DNA of 64,000 bases from positions 1 through 64,000 of the forward strand of contig DYDA01000009.1 of NCBI GenBank assembly GCA_020718105.1, read 5' to 3'. Every line of letters starts with the position of its first letter. The first letter of the stretch is position 1. The stretch is from Micavibrio sp. Its GTDB lineage: Bacteria; Pseudomonadota; Alphaproteobacteria; UBA9219. Shown here one piece after another: positions 48,378 through 58,275 of this stretch. Below the pieces are notes generated by a model. That model searched no databases, was not told where the DNA came from, and saw only the letters and a list, made by a program, of their open reading frames with translations. Both the position numbers and the translations under genes were made by a program.

Positions 48378-48674
48378 ATGACAAACGACAACACAGCAAT
48401 CGCATTACCACTCATCGGAACGCCGAAGTCAAACGCGCATCCGTTATCACGGGAAGCTGTTGCGGTTGAGATCATCCAAGACAATTTTGCATCGGATGCC
48501 GAGCGCGGTGAGTTTACGCAAGCCGTCAAGATGCATGGGGTTACTTTCCTATATCTCGCCAATTTTCCACTTCCACAGCCTTCTTCGCGTGACTTGAACA
48601 CGATTCAGAGACTGGCGCGTTTGTTGTCACGTTTCTGGCCGCAGGCATTGGTTATTGGAGGCTGCCATGAATAA
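48378..48674 (+). CDS. hypothetical protein (98 aa)
   Basis: First gene of tightly packed operon. Confidence 0.5.
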   Translation: MTNDNTAIALPLIGTPKSNAHPLSREAVAVEIIQDNFASDAERGEFTQAVKMHGVTFLYLANFPLPQPSSRDLNTIQRLARLLSRFWPQALVIGGCHE

Positions 48675-49101
48675 CAACGAGCAAATGCGCCTCTGCCTCA
48701 TGCTGGCATTTCAGAGCCTGATTTCACAAGGCGAAACTGCCAAGTCAAAAGATGCCGATCAAAAGATCATCGTGCTTGCAAAGCTCATGAATGAGTTTTG
48801 CGATCTGCACCTCAAGCAAACATTCCCTGAAAAGACCATCGAGCTTGCCGAAGACAAATGGGCAACAAAGATCGACGCCACGCTCAACATGCATATTGAA
48901 GAGCTGCAAAAGCGTGAACAGACACAGTTGCCCGAAGATCGAGAAACCCTCATCCAATTTTATGACCGCCTTCAGCAGCGCAAGGTGCGTCGGAAACAAT
49001 GGGTGTTCTATGCGGAAGCCTCAACGGGACAATTAGCCGATCTGGTCTTGAAATATCTCGACGAGGAAATCGAAGACAGAAAAACGGGAGGGTATCAATG
49101 A
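48667..49101 (+). CDS. hypothetical protein (144 aa from this start)
   Basis: Overlaps neighbours on both sides (operonic). Confidence 0.55.
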   Translation: MNNNEQMRLCLMLAFQSLISQGETAKSKDADQKIIVLAKLMNEFCDLHLKQTFPEKTIELAEDKWATKIDATLNMHIEELQKREQTQLPEDRETLIQFYDRLQQRKVRRKQWVFYAEASTGQLADLVLKYLDEEIEDRKTGGYQ

Positions 49102-49454
49102 CCAACAATGAAAATACGCAGATACACCTCAAAGATTGCGCCATCGGCCCATCGCAGCTACGCGCAGCGCGCGGCATGCTTGGCTGGTCTCGTGGCGAGC
49201 TTGCCAAGGAAGCAAGACTATCGGCGGAAACAATCAAGAATATCGAACACAGCGTTTATTCGCCAAAGGAAGAAACAATCAAAACCTTGGTTGAGGTCTT
49301 CGCGCGTCGAGGCATCCAGTTTGTTCAAAATGAAGCTGTCGTTTCCATTCCTGCCAGTTGCGGGCAAGAGGAAAGCACTCTGGTTTTTTCTCATATTGGG
49401 ATATTCCGTATGGAGCTCTCTGTCTCCGAAATCAGGGAGATAGGCCATGACTAA
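49098..49454 (+). CDS. XRE-family HTH regulator
   Basis: QLRAARGMLGWSRGELAKEARLSAETIKNIEH; ATGA overlap with previous gene. Confidence 0.85.
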   Translation: MTNNENTQIHLKDCAIGPSQLRAARGMLGWSRGELAKEARLSAETIKNIEHSVYSPKEETIKTLVEVFARRGIQFVQNEAVVSIPASCGQEESTLVFSHIGIFRMELSVSEIREIGHD

Positions 49455-49719
49455 AGCTACCCACCCCCACCGTATCGTCGATCAAATTACGACTGCGACA
49501 GACAAGAAATACGAGCCTGTCGCGCGCATGGCCGATGCCATCATCGATACGAGATTGGAAAGCGGAGATTGCTTGCCGCAAGACCTCCACGCCAAGGGCT
49601 TCACACATCAGGACATAACTGCACTTTGGCACTTCGCCAACGCGCTGGCCATCATCGAGCTTAAGTGCCGTACGAACGGCATCGGTTCCTCTTATAAACG
49701 GGAGGTGCGCTATGCCTAA
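49447..49719 (+). CDS. hypothetical protein (90 aa)
   Basis: Overlaps flanking genes; operonic. Confidence 0.5.
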   Translation: MTKATHPHRIVDQITTATDKKYEPVARMADAIIDTRLESGDCLPQDLHAKGFTHQDITALWHFANALAIIELKCRTNGIGSSYKREVRYA

Positions 49720-50248
49720 AGTCAAATTGCAGTTGGCAGCCAAACCGCTGGCTGAAATGTTGCAGATTCAAGCGCAGAACGAAAGCGAACCTAAGCATGT
49801 CAAAATCGTCGTTTTTGATGATCAAAACCGCGTGCTGACGGTCAAAAGCAAGACCCGCTTCGTCCTGCCCGGTGGGCGTGTGGAATGGGATGACGACGAT
49901 GACGAGGCTGCGGCGCGGCGCGAGGTTTTTGAAACGGCGAACATCACCCTCGGTCTGGTGACCCTCGTAACCCTCGTGAGAATCAAAGATCACAACAAAC
50001 AGATTACAAAAACGATGGTGTTCGTCGGGCGCATGTCTGGCAAGGAGCAAGCTGCGCCTAATCAAAAACAGAAGCATCAATTTGTAAGCAAGGAGGCGTT
50101 TTTAGTGGCGACAGGCTCTCGAAACGATCTTGTGCGCACATTAGTCGATGCTGCTTTCAAGGCTCTGGTCTCCGAGGAGATCAGGGAAGACCACGATCAG
50201 ACGATCCTGAGCGGACGTGAAAAATACAACAGCCAATCCCTCTTATAA
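49712..50248 (+). CDS. Nudix-fold hydrolase
   Basis: Degenerate Nudix box GGRVEWDDDDDEAAARREVFETANI. Confidence 0.75.
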   Translation: MPKVKLQLAAKPLAEMLQIQAQNESEPKHVKIVVFDDQNRVLTVKSKTRFVLPGGRVEWDDDDDEAAARREVFETANITLGLVTLVTLVRIKDHNKQITKTMVFVGRMSGKEQAAPNQKQKHQFVSKEAFLVATGSRNDLVRTLVDAAFKALVSEEIREDHDQTILSGREKYNSQSLL

Positions 50249-50260
50249 ATGGAGAATTTA

Positions 50261-51478
50261 ATGAGCAAGAACAATCAAGATACAATGCAATCAAACGCCT
50301 CAAAAGTCGTTTATCTCAACTATGCAGCAACATCGTTTCCCAAAAACCCAGATGTTGTGAATGTCTACAACGAAGCGCTTGCGCTGCTTCCAGGCGGAAA
50401 TCGTCAAGGCATCGGCAAAGGAGGCCTCGTCGACGAAGCGCGAGAAATGCTTGCAACAGGCCTTAATGTCGGTAAAGAAAACATCTACTTTTCTAGCGGA
50501 TCGACGCAAGCTCTCAACGAAATCATTTTGGGTTCTGTAAATTCGGGCGACCATTGCCTTTTCGATAATCGCTCACACAACTCGGTTGTGCGCCCTATGC
50601 ACGAGCTGCCTTCTTCCATCGATGCGGAAATGTGCCCGCTTTATCGAGAGGATGAAACCCTTGATCTTGACGCTCTGACATCGCGCCTTAACACGACTAC
50701 AAAACTTGTCTGCTTGGTTCACGCCAGCAACGTGACGGGCACGGTCTATGACATAAAAACGGTTATTTCCGCCGTCAGAGAGAAAGCTCCCCAATCAGTT
50801 GTCTTAGTCGATGCCGCTCAATCAGCTGGCGCCATTGATCTGAAGGACGCGCTCAAAGCGGATTATGTGGTATTTCAAGGGCACAAACACCTTCATGCCC
50901 CACATGGCGCGGCAGTCGTGGTGGCCAAGCGGCACGTTCGCCCCGTCATTTTTGGAGGCGGCCAAACTTTAACGGGTCAGGAAGGCGACCCGCATCTGCT
51001 CGAAGTCGGGACGCAGAACCACGCTGCCATTTACGCCACCGCCGTTGCTTTCGGCATCGCGTCGGACAATCTTCTTAAGCACCAGACACACGAACGCGCC
51101 CTCTACACAAAGCTACGGTCGGCGCTTGACGGGGTTTATGGGCTAGAACCGCTGCCAGTCAACCCCAAGTTCGACCACGTCTCTATTATGGCCTTCCGCA
51201 CTAAGATGGGCACGCCGGAAGGAGATTGGGTTCCGTTCTTGCAGTCGAAAAATATCATCGCTCGCGGTGGGCTGCATTGTTCCCCGTGCCTGCATGAACA
51301 GCTTGGTTTGACGCAGTACGGAACGCTGCGCCTTAGCCTCGGCTGGTACACAACAGACAAGGACGTCGAAGCAGCGGCGCACGCCATTCATGAGTTTTCG
51401 GATCATCTGAAGACGCATGGTCCGGCACATCCTGTACAGACAAGTTGTTCGGTGTCGTTTCCCTCTAACCGAAAATAA
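50261..51478 (+). CDS. class V aminotransferase / cysteine desulfurase-family protein
   Basis: YLNYAATSFPKNPDVV, HASNVTGTVYDI, VDAAQSAGAIDL, GHKHLHAPHG (PLP Lys), ARGGLHCSP catalytic-Cys-like motif. Confidence 0.85.
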   Translation: MSKNNQDTMQSNASKVVYLNYAATSFPKNPDVVNVYNEALALLPGGNRQGIGKGGLVDEAREMLATGLNVGKENIYFSSGSTQALNEIILGSVNSGDHCLFDNRSHNSVVRPMHELPSSIDAEMCPLYREDETLDLDALTSRLNTTTKLVCLVHASNVTGTVYDIKTVISAVREKAPQSVVLVDAAQSAGAIDLKDALKADYVVFQGHKHLHAPHGAAVVVAKRHVRPVIFGGGQTLTGQEGDPHLLEVGTQNHAAIYATAVAFGIASDNLLKHQTHERALYTKLRSALDGVYGLEPLPVNPKFDHVSIMAFRTKMGTPEGDWVPFLQSKNIIARGGLHCSPCLHEQLGLTQYGTLRLSLGWYTTDKDVEAAAHAIHEFSDHLKTHGPAHPVQTSCSVSFPSNRK

Positions 51479-51515
51479 TTCAGTTTTAGGGCATATATTT
51501 TTTGAGGATTATTCT

Positions 51516-52631
51516 ATGAACGAACAATTTAAACCGGCTATCGCCACAATTATGAACCTTCTTGGGCAGTCAAATATTGAACTGCCCAATGAAGGGGGCG
51601 CTTTGGAGACGTTCCTAGACCGTGCGCTAGAATATCTTGCGGCAAGCCATGCCATTGGCTCTGTTGCCGAGCAGAAAGCCTATATTCTAAGCCGCCTCGT
51701 TCCGGCAGAAAAGGCATCAAAGGGAAAGTTCAGCTTTGTTCTTGAACACAACATCGATCCTCAAAAAGGATCGACCGTTCCCACAATCCAAGTCAGCGGA
51801 ACCAGCGGAAACTATCACGCACTTATCATCAAGAGGCAGGACACCCTGCTTAAGGGCTATAAGTGCCAGCAACAACTTAAAATAGCTGGAAACCTCTGCC
51901 AAGTCGGATTTGCAACAAGCCGCATACGGGCGGATGTTGATTTGGCCAGAGAGTTCCCCACACTGGACAGCCTGAAGAAAGGCTGCCGTATGGAAGGGCG
52001 TCCCATCATCTACTTCCTTGGTGCGGCACGGCGCTTTCCCGATGGAGGGGAGCAAGCCTCCGCTATCAAAGGACAAGTCAAGGCCGTCAACGCCATTTTT
52101 GATACGTTGGAGAGTGCCTTTGGTAACAACGTTATCATTGGAACGGGCGGTTGGGCTGGGACAAAAGAAGGATCGTTGGGCATTCCCCGCATTGGTTACC
52201 TGCATGCTGTTTCGACTAACCAATTGATTTTGACGACAATGCCGCGTGTTGGGGCTTATGACCGGCATGAAAACCCAACACTCGAAGTGTTCTGCGGACA
52301 GGAATGGGGCGATGACTCTGCCGTGCTGGCCGCAACCTGCGATGCTGCCTTTGTCTTCAGGCCACATGGGACGTGGACACAAATCGAGGTCGAGAATTTG
52401 CTCGCACAGGACAAGCCCTTCGTCGTGATCGATGACCCTAAAAACAGTCAATTGAGGTCAGACGAAAATAAGAAGCGGATCAGCACCCAAGGGGGGGACT
52501 ATTTTGTCTATCGCCACCCTAAGACGGCGGCCAATGATTTATTGCGGAAGCTCAGCGAAGCGGGTTTTATATACTCACGGCGACCGTCTCGCCGCCCCGC
52601 CGCTTTGCTTGCCGAACCCGCGCACAAATGA
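51516..52631 (+). CDS. Rossmann-like protein, possibly SLOG/LOG-type nucleotide-binding
   Basis: VIIGTGGWAGTKEGSLGIPRIGYLHAVSTN ... DAAFVFRPHGTWTQIEVENLLAQDKPFVVID resembles LOG GGGxxGxMG...PGGxGTxxE layout. Confidence 0.45.
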   Translation: MNEQFKPAIATIMNLLGQSNIELPNEGGALETFLDRALEYLAASHAIGSVAEQKAYILSRLVPAEKASKGKFSFVLEHNIDPQKGSTVPTIQVSGTSGNYHALIIKRQDTLLKGYKCQQQLKIAGNLCQVGFATSRIRADVDLAREFPTLDSLKKGCRMEGRPIIYFLGAARRFPDGGEQASAIKGQVKAVNAIFDTLESAFGNNVIIGTGGWAGTKEGSLGIPRIGYLHAVSTNQLILTTMPRVGAYDRHENPTLEVFCGQEWGDDSAVLAATCDAAFVFRPHGTWTQIEVENLLAQDKPFVVIDDPKNSQLRSDENKKRISTQGGDYFVYRHPKTAANDLLRKLSEAGFIYSRRPSRRPAALLAEPAHK

Positions 52632-52657
52632 AGAGAATCGAGAACACAATGCATACT

Positions 52658-53356
52658 GCTACCAACATATTTTTCGATCTGGACGGAACATTGACTGATC
52701 CCAAGGAAGGGATCGTCAACAGCATCGTTTTTGCTTTGGAACAAGTCGGACATGCCATCCCAACGCAGAAAGACCTCAACAATCTGATCGGGCCTCCTTT
52801 ACGGGATTACTTTGAGCGGGAGCTGGACGAGGAAAAAGCCAAGACCGCGATGAAGAATTTTGTACAGCATTACGATTTTGAAGGAAAGTGCCTGACGGAA
52901 AACGCGCTTTATCCAGAAATACCGAGTGTGCTCAACTTGCTTCGTCAACACGGCAAGAGGTTGTTCGTAGTTACGGCGAAGCCAAAGACCATTGCTGAAA
53001 AAATCGTCCGCCACTTTGGATTGGATTCGTACTTTCTTTGTGTATATGGAGCCGAACAGGACGAAACGCGGAGTGATAAAGTGAAGCTAATCTCCTACGT
53101 TCTCGGTCGTGAGCAGATAGCCCCCCAATCCGCCGTTATGATCGGCGACCGCAAACATGACATTTTGGGAGCACTAGCAAACGGTGTGGCCAGCATTGGC
53201 GCACTATGGGGCTATGGCGAGCCAGGCGAGTTGAAAGCGGCGGGGGCGCAACGGCTGGCCAAGACGCCGCAAGATATCGTGAGATTTCTGTTGGAACCCG
53301 CTGTCCGATCTGTGGGACACGGATGCAGAATTTCCAAACCTTCTACAATGTGTTGA
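52658..53356 (+). CDS. HAD-superfamily phosphatase (Gph-like)
   Basis: FFDLDGTLTDPKEGIVNS, LFVVTAKPKTIAEKIVRHFGL, SAVMIGDRKHDILGALANGV. Confidence 0.9.
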   Translation, partial: ATNIFFDLDGTLTDPKEGIVNSIVFALEQVGHAIPTQKDLNNLIGPPLRDYFERELDEEKAKTAMKNFVQHYDFEGKCLTENALYPEIPSVLNLLRQHGKRLFVVTAKPKTIAEKIVRHFGLDSYFLCVYGAEQDETRSDKVKLISYVLGREQIAPQSAVMIGDRKHDILGALANGVASIGALWGYGEPGELKAAGAQRLAKTPQDIVRFLLEPAVRSVGHGCRISKPSTMC

Positions 53357-53366
53357 GGCAGCAATA

Positions 53367-54680
53367 ATGACTGAAACATTTAGTTTTGATCTTGAGAAAG
53401 TTAGAACGAGAAACGCTCTCATTCACGCCAACTCCATCTTTTCAGGTCGGGGCGTGCGTCCAGATGCGCATCAGTCCGTTACGAACATTAGACCGTTCGT
53501 CCGCGCCGTTGCCGCAGGCTCGCATCCGCAAATTTCTGTCGGCGAGAAAAAAAGTATCGTTCTTATTGGCCTCGACTCGATCAAACACAGTTTCGCGGAG
53601 AAAGTTTTCAAGCCAGATCACTTGGTTTGCATGACAAGCGTTTTTCCTTCGACGTCGATTCGTGTGTGGCCAACGGCCCTGACGGGATATAGCCCCGAGA
53701 CGTTTGGTTCCGTTGGCCCCGTTTTCTATGCCAAGGAAATCGACGCGCTGTACAATGCGCTGGATGACTCCTATCGGGTTCAAGAGTCGTTTGTTGTCGA
53801 TCCCAAAGTAACCGACCAGCACCCCATAGGTAGCAAGGACAATCTTTTCAGTGACCTAAATGTTCTTGGTTTCCAAACCGTCTGCATCAACGGGTTCTAT
53901 GCTCATAAAAAGAGTCGCTGGTCTCAGGCCATGCAAGAGAATGCCGGACGCTATGTGACGTCAAAGTACGATTGGCGCAATATCACGATGCAACCCGACC
54001 TAATTGTCGCTTCCATTCGGGAAGACGTTTCTGAAGCCTTGACATCAATGAACAAAGGGCAAAATGCGCTTGTCTGGACGCTATCAGATATCGATTGTTA
54101 CGTGCATGAACATGGATATTCAGACAATTTAAAAACAGCGCTAGACGAATTAGACGGGTTTTTCCGCGAATTGGCTAATAATGGCCACCTTGTAATCGCC
54201 TTTGCGGATCATGGGCAGGTTCCTCAAGTCGTCAGTACCTTTACCGAAGGCTGGGACAATATCCACAGCGATGAGAATTGCCGTAGGCCATCCGGCGGAG
54301 CTGGAAGAGTCCGGTGGAGTTATCCGCGTCCGGGGCACGAACAAGCCCTTAAAGAGCAAATCGAAGGTCTTTTGGGCGATACCGCCGCCGTCATATGGCG
54401 CGCCGATCTTGAGAAGCTCGGCATCCTTTCATTAGGAGAAAATCTTAAGAGCCAGATTGGAGAGATTGTGGTTCTCGGTCTGACCGAGGACTTTCCGTTG
54501 GCCCTGCACGGTGACGGCTTCATATATGAACACGGATCCGTAAGCAGAGACGAGATGCTCGTCCCCCTGATGATTTACAAGGCTGCCGCGAAAGAGGCGT
54601 CCGCCCATACACTTACTGTGCCATCGAGAGAAGACGCTTTGGCTCACCCCGCAACCTTCAACCCGAAACTGGGAGGATAA
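53367..54680 (+). CDS. alkaline-phosphatase superfamily, nucleotide pyrophosphatase/phosphodiesterase-like
   Basis: [52 protein letters not shown] metal-site series. Confidence 0.75.
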   Translation: MTETFSFDLEKVRTRNALIHANSIFSGRGVRPDAHQSVTNIRPFVRAVAAGSHPQISVGEKKSIVLIGLDSIKHSFAEKVFKPDHLVCMTSVFPSTSIRVWPTALTGYSPETFGSVGPVFYAKEIDALYNALDDSYRVQESFVVDPKVTDQHPIGSKDNLFSDLNVLGFQTVCINGFYAHKKSRWSQAMQENAGRYVTSKYDWRNITMQPDLIVASIREDVSEALTSMNKGQNALVWTLSDIDCYVHEHGYSDNLKTALDELDGFFRELANNGHLVIAFADHGQVPQVVSTFTEGWDNIHSDENCRRPSGGAGRVRWSYPRPGHEQALKEQIEGLLGDTAAVIWRADLEKLGILSLGENLKSQIGEIVVLGLTEDFPLALHGDGFIYEHGSVSRDEMLVPLMIYKAAAKEASAHTLTVPSREDALAHPATFNPKLGG

Positions 54681-54682
54681 AA

Positions 54683-56140
54683 ATGTCCGACAAATCTAAA
54701 AGTGAGAAAAACATGAAAAATCAGATGAAATTCTTCAATACATTGACGCGCGAGGCGCAGCCTCTTGCCCCGATTAATGCGAACGAGATAGGGTTGTACA
54801 CATGCGGCCCAACTGTTTACAGCTACGCCCATATCGGCAACCTGCGCACATATATTTTCGAGGATATCTTGCGCCGCGTTCTTGAAAAATCTGGCTATAG
54901 CGTCAAGCATGTGATGAACATCACCGATGTTGGCCATCTGCAATCCGATGCTGATGAAGGCGAAGACAAGATGGAAGTGGCGGCCCGGCGCGAAAAGAAG
55001 TCACCTTGGGAAATCGCTAAGTTTTTCGAATCCACCTTTTTCAGCGATTGCGCGGATTTGAATGTCCAGCGCCCACATGTCGTTTGCCGCGCTACAGAGC
55101 ATATTCCGGAAATGATCGAATTCGTGAAAGCTCTTGAGGAAAAAGGCATCGCTTATGCCGTCGACGGCAACGTCTATTACGATACGTCCAAGTTTTCTAG
55201 CTACGCTGATTTTGCACGGCTTGATTTCTCTCAAATGCAAGAATTTGGGCGCGTCGAGCAGGATTCGCGCAAACGCAATCCCCAAGACTTTGTGCTCTGG
55301 TTCTCTCAATCGAAATATCCGAACCAGATCATGAAATGGGATTCTCCTTGGGGCGTCGGTTTTCCGGGATGGCATATCGAATGCTCGGCGATGGCCTCAA
55401 AATATCTTGGCGAGCAATTCGACATTCATTGCGGCGGCATCGACCACATTCCCGTTCACCACACGAACGAAATCGCGCAAAGCGAAGGCCGTTTCGGACA
55501 CCGGTGGGTCAATCATTGGATGCATGGCGAGTTTCTCGTCTTGGACAAAGGAAAAATGTCGAAGTCCAAAGGAGGTACGCTGACGGTCGCTACCTTGAAA
55601 GAACTTGGCTATGACCCGATGCACTTCCGCTATCTCTGCTTGAATGCACATTACCGAAGCCAGCTTAAGTTCAGCTACGACTCCTTGGATGGTGCGCGCA
55701 ACGCCTATGAAACGCTCCAGCACAAGCAGGCGGATTGGGCGGCAGAACCAGAATCGCCCCTGTCGGCTCAAGACAAAAAGTTGGTCGCCGATTACGAAGG
55801 GCAATTTTGGAGCGCGATGACCGATGACCTCAATGCGCCCCTAGCGTTGTCCGCGCTTTGGACGGGACTTCGTGACGACCGGATGTCAACGACGGCGAAA
55901 CAAGCTCTTTTTGGGACGGTGAATGAGGTTCTCGGCATCACAAAGCCGGAAGAAGAAATGAAGTTGGCTCCTGAATTGGAACAGCTCATCAAAGATCGAG
56001 AAGCGGCACGTGGCCAGAAGGATTGGAAGCGAGCCGATGAGCTTAGAGGCAAGCTGGAAGATCAAGGCATTCTTATAAAGGATAGACCCAATGGAACGGA
56101 TTGGTTCGTAAAAAAAAACAAAACTAGCCTGACACCCTAG
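54683..56140 (+). CDS. cysS: cysteinyl-tRNA synthetase
   Basis: [57 protein letters not shown]; full-length C-terminal region present. Confidence 0.94.
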   Translation: MSDKSKSEKNMKNQMKFFNTLTREAQPLAPINANEIGLYTCGPTVYSYAHIGNLRTYIFEDILRRVLEKSGYSVKHVMNITDVGHLQSDADEGEDKMEVAARREKKSPWEIAKFFESTFFSDCADLNVQRPHVVCRATEHIPEMIEFVKALEEKGIAYAVDGNVYYDTSKFSSYADFARLDFSQMQEFGRVEQDSRKRNPQDFVLWFSQSKYPNQIMKWDSPWGVGFPGWHIECSAMASKYLGEQFDIHCGGIDHIPVHHTNEIAQSEGRFGHRWVNHWMHGEFLVLDKGKMSKSKGGTLTVATLKELGYDPMHFRYLCLNAHYRSQLKFSYDSLDGARNAYETLQHKQADWAAEPESPLSAQDKKLVADYEGQFWSAMTDDLNAPLALSALWTGLRDDRMSTTAKQALFGTVNEVLGITKPEEEMKLAPELEQLIKDREAARGQKDWKRADELRGKLEDQGILIKDRPNGTDWFVKKNKTSLTP

Positions 56141-56193
56141 TTCTACAAGACAAAAAAGACTGATTTTACAACAACTTATTTTGGGAGGCTAAA

Positions 56194-57237
56194 ATGAGCA
56201 CAGGGGAAATTTATGCCCTGACGGCAAAAGAGGCAACGGCACCGGCCATCGATCCTTGGAACAATGTAGTTCAAGAAGATTTAGCGCCGTTCATTCAATT
56301 CCACGGATTGCAGACCACTGATGAAATTCAGGGGCTCCTCGACAACGAGAAGCTGAGGCCGCTTGCTAAATCTGCGGTCTCCGGCATTGGCATTACAGAC
56401 GATGTCATTGGTTTCCTTCAAAACAAGCCGTCTTCCGTGGTTGCTATTTCTGGTTTCGATACGGCAGGAGATCTGCACTTTGGCAATCTTCTTGTCCTCA
56501 AGCAGCTCATGATCCTTGGACAGAAAGGATGCCAAGTCAGGATTCCGCTTGCCGATCTTGAGGCCATTGCCGCGCGCGGTGAAGACAGCAAAACCTCTGA
56601 GGATCGCGCGAATTCGACCATGATTCCCAATCTTGTTCAGTTGGGATTTAAATCCGAAAGTGTTTACATCCGATCCACAGTTCCACGAATTCTGGACATG
56701 ATGGCGGTCGTTTCTCGTGGCACAGCTCCTGATAAGATGGAAAAACTCTATGGCCGCGCACTTTCTGGGCCGGAGATTTTTTCACTGACTTTTATGGCAG
56801 CTGACCTGCTTCGGCCTCAAACAGAAGGCATCAAACACACGATTGCCGTTTATGGCATCGATGAAGCACCCCACATCCGGGCGATTAATCAGATTGCTAT
56901 TGATGTAGGCCTGAAGCCCATTGCCGGTCTTTTTAGTCCCCTTGTGCCGAGCAAGCAAAACTCGTCAATCAAGATGAGCAAAAGCCTTCAGAAACGTGGT
57001 GCAAACCTGTCACTGACGGCGGCTGTCGAGGACGCACGCGATACGGTCATTCAGTACGAAGTACAAGACCCTTGCATGGTGAAAGCCTTGCGGAAGCATT
57101 TTTTGATTGGGTCTGTTCTGAGGGATGATGCCGTCGAGTGCGACCTCGAATGCGCCGCCTGCAAAAGAGAGTCCGGAGCTGCAATTTTCGGCTTTATGGC
57201 GAACAAAAACCTTATTCAGAAACTCGCAAATTTATAA
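56194..57237 (+). CDS. divergent tryptophanyl-tRNA synthetase-like class I aaRS
   Basis: ISGFDTAGDLHFGNLLVLKQ (HIGH-like), SIKMSKSLQ (KMSKS), TIAVYGIDEAPHIRAINQIA. Confidence 0.75.
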   Translation: MSTGEIYALTAKEATAPAIDPWNNVVQEDLAPFIQFHGLQTTDEIQGLLDNEKLRPLAKSAVSGIGITDDVIGFLQNKPSSVVAISGFDTAGDLHFGNLLVLKQLMILGQKGCQVRIPLADLEAIAARGEDSKTSEDRANSTMIPNLVQLGFKSESVYIRSTVPRILDMMAVVSRGTAPDKMEKLYGRALSGPEIFSLTFMAADLLRPQTEGIKHTIAVYGIDEAPHIRAINQIAIDVGLKPIAGLFSPLVPSKQNSSIKMSKSLQKRGANLSLTAAVEDARDTVIQYEVQDPCMVKALRKHFLIGSVLRDDAVECDLECAACKRESGAAIFGFMANKNLIQKLANL

Positions 57238-57255
57238 ACCAAAGGAGATTTTCAA

Positions 57256-58263
57256 ATGGATAAGACAGAAAAAGCACTTAAAGTGATTGCGCCTTATATC
57301 GTCAAGACGCCTTTGCTCAAATCTAAGGATTTAAGCAAAAAACTCGGCTGCGAACTCTACTTCAAATATGAGCACCTGCAGGTGGCGGGATCCGTGAAGG
57401 CTAGAGGTTCTTTCCTGAAAGTTTTTTCCGCCGAACGGACAAATCCAAAGGGTTATGTGACAGCATCAAGCGGCAACCACGGTCTGAGCATTGCAATGGC
57501 TTCTCAGCAGGCTGGCGTAAAGCTGAAACTGTTCATGCCCGAAACAACACCTGAATCGAAAATTCAGAAAGTCAAAGCCTTGGGCGTCGACTTGGGCATA
57601 ACCGGAACCTCATGGGACGATGCGAACGACGCCGCCTTCGCCTACGGAAAAGAGACCGGAGCCGAATTTATCCATGCCTTTGCCGATCCGACCATCATCT
57701 TGGGACACTCGACGGCTGCGCTGGAGTGTCTTCAGGATATGCCCTCGGTTGATATCGCTATTTGTTCCATCGGCGGTGGCGGCATTGCACACGGATTTTT
57801 GGGCTATCTAAAAAGAAAGCTCCCCAATCTGCGTTGCTATGGCGTCGAAACCTATGGCGCAGAGTCCATGCTGACGAGTTTTCAGCACAATCGCGTTATG
57901 ACGATTCCTGAAATCACATCGAAGGCATCCGCCATCGGCGTGCGCGCGCCCGTGGACGAGACGTTCAGTTTTGCGAAAAAGAACTTGAATGGCCTTGTCG
58001 CTGTCAGCGATTACGCTGCTGCGGTCGCCCAGACGACGATCCTGAATTACGACAAACAGCTCGTCGAGCTTGCGGCATCCTGCTGCGTGGCCGCCCTGCA
58101 AGCCGAGAAGATACCCAACATTCAAGGAAAGAAGGTGCTGGTGCTCTTGTGCGGCGGCAACACCACCATGTCTGAGCTTGGCCTTGAAGCTACAGCCCAG
58201 CCGAAGCCGCCAACATTTCTGGCAAACGACAAAAGAGCTGTTGTGTCCTGCTGTCAATTATAA
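57256..58263 (+). CDS. PLP-dependent threonine dehydratase/serine racemase-fold enzyme
   Basis: FKYEHLQVAGSVKARGS, TASSGNHGLSIAMASQQAG, SIGGGGIAHG, LLCGGNTT. Confidence 0.88.
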   Translation: MDKTEKALKVIAPYIVKTPLLKSKDLSKKLGCELYFKYEHLQVAGSVKARGSFLKVFSAERTNPKGYVTASSGNHGLSIAMASQQAGVKLKLFMPETTPESKIQKVKALGVDLGITGTSWDDANDAAFAYGKETGAEFIHAFADPTIILGHSTAALECLQDMPSVDIAICSIGGGGIAHGFLGYLKRKLPNLRCYGVETYGAESMLTSFQHNRVMTIPEITSKASAIGVRAPVDETFSFAKKNLNGLVAVSDYAAAVAQTTILNYDKQLVELAASCCVAALQAEKIPNIQGKKVLVLLCGGNTTMSELGLEATAQPKPPTFLANDKRAVVSCCQL

Positions 58264-58275
58264 TTGGGGAACAAA

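Noticed and set aside
54683-56140. CysRS paralogue as MshC-type (mycothiol) ligase
   Set aside because: Full-length CysRS with intact C-terminal domain; no other mycothiol genes seen.
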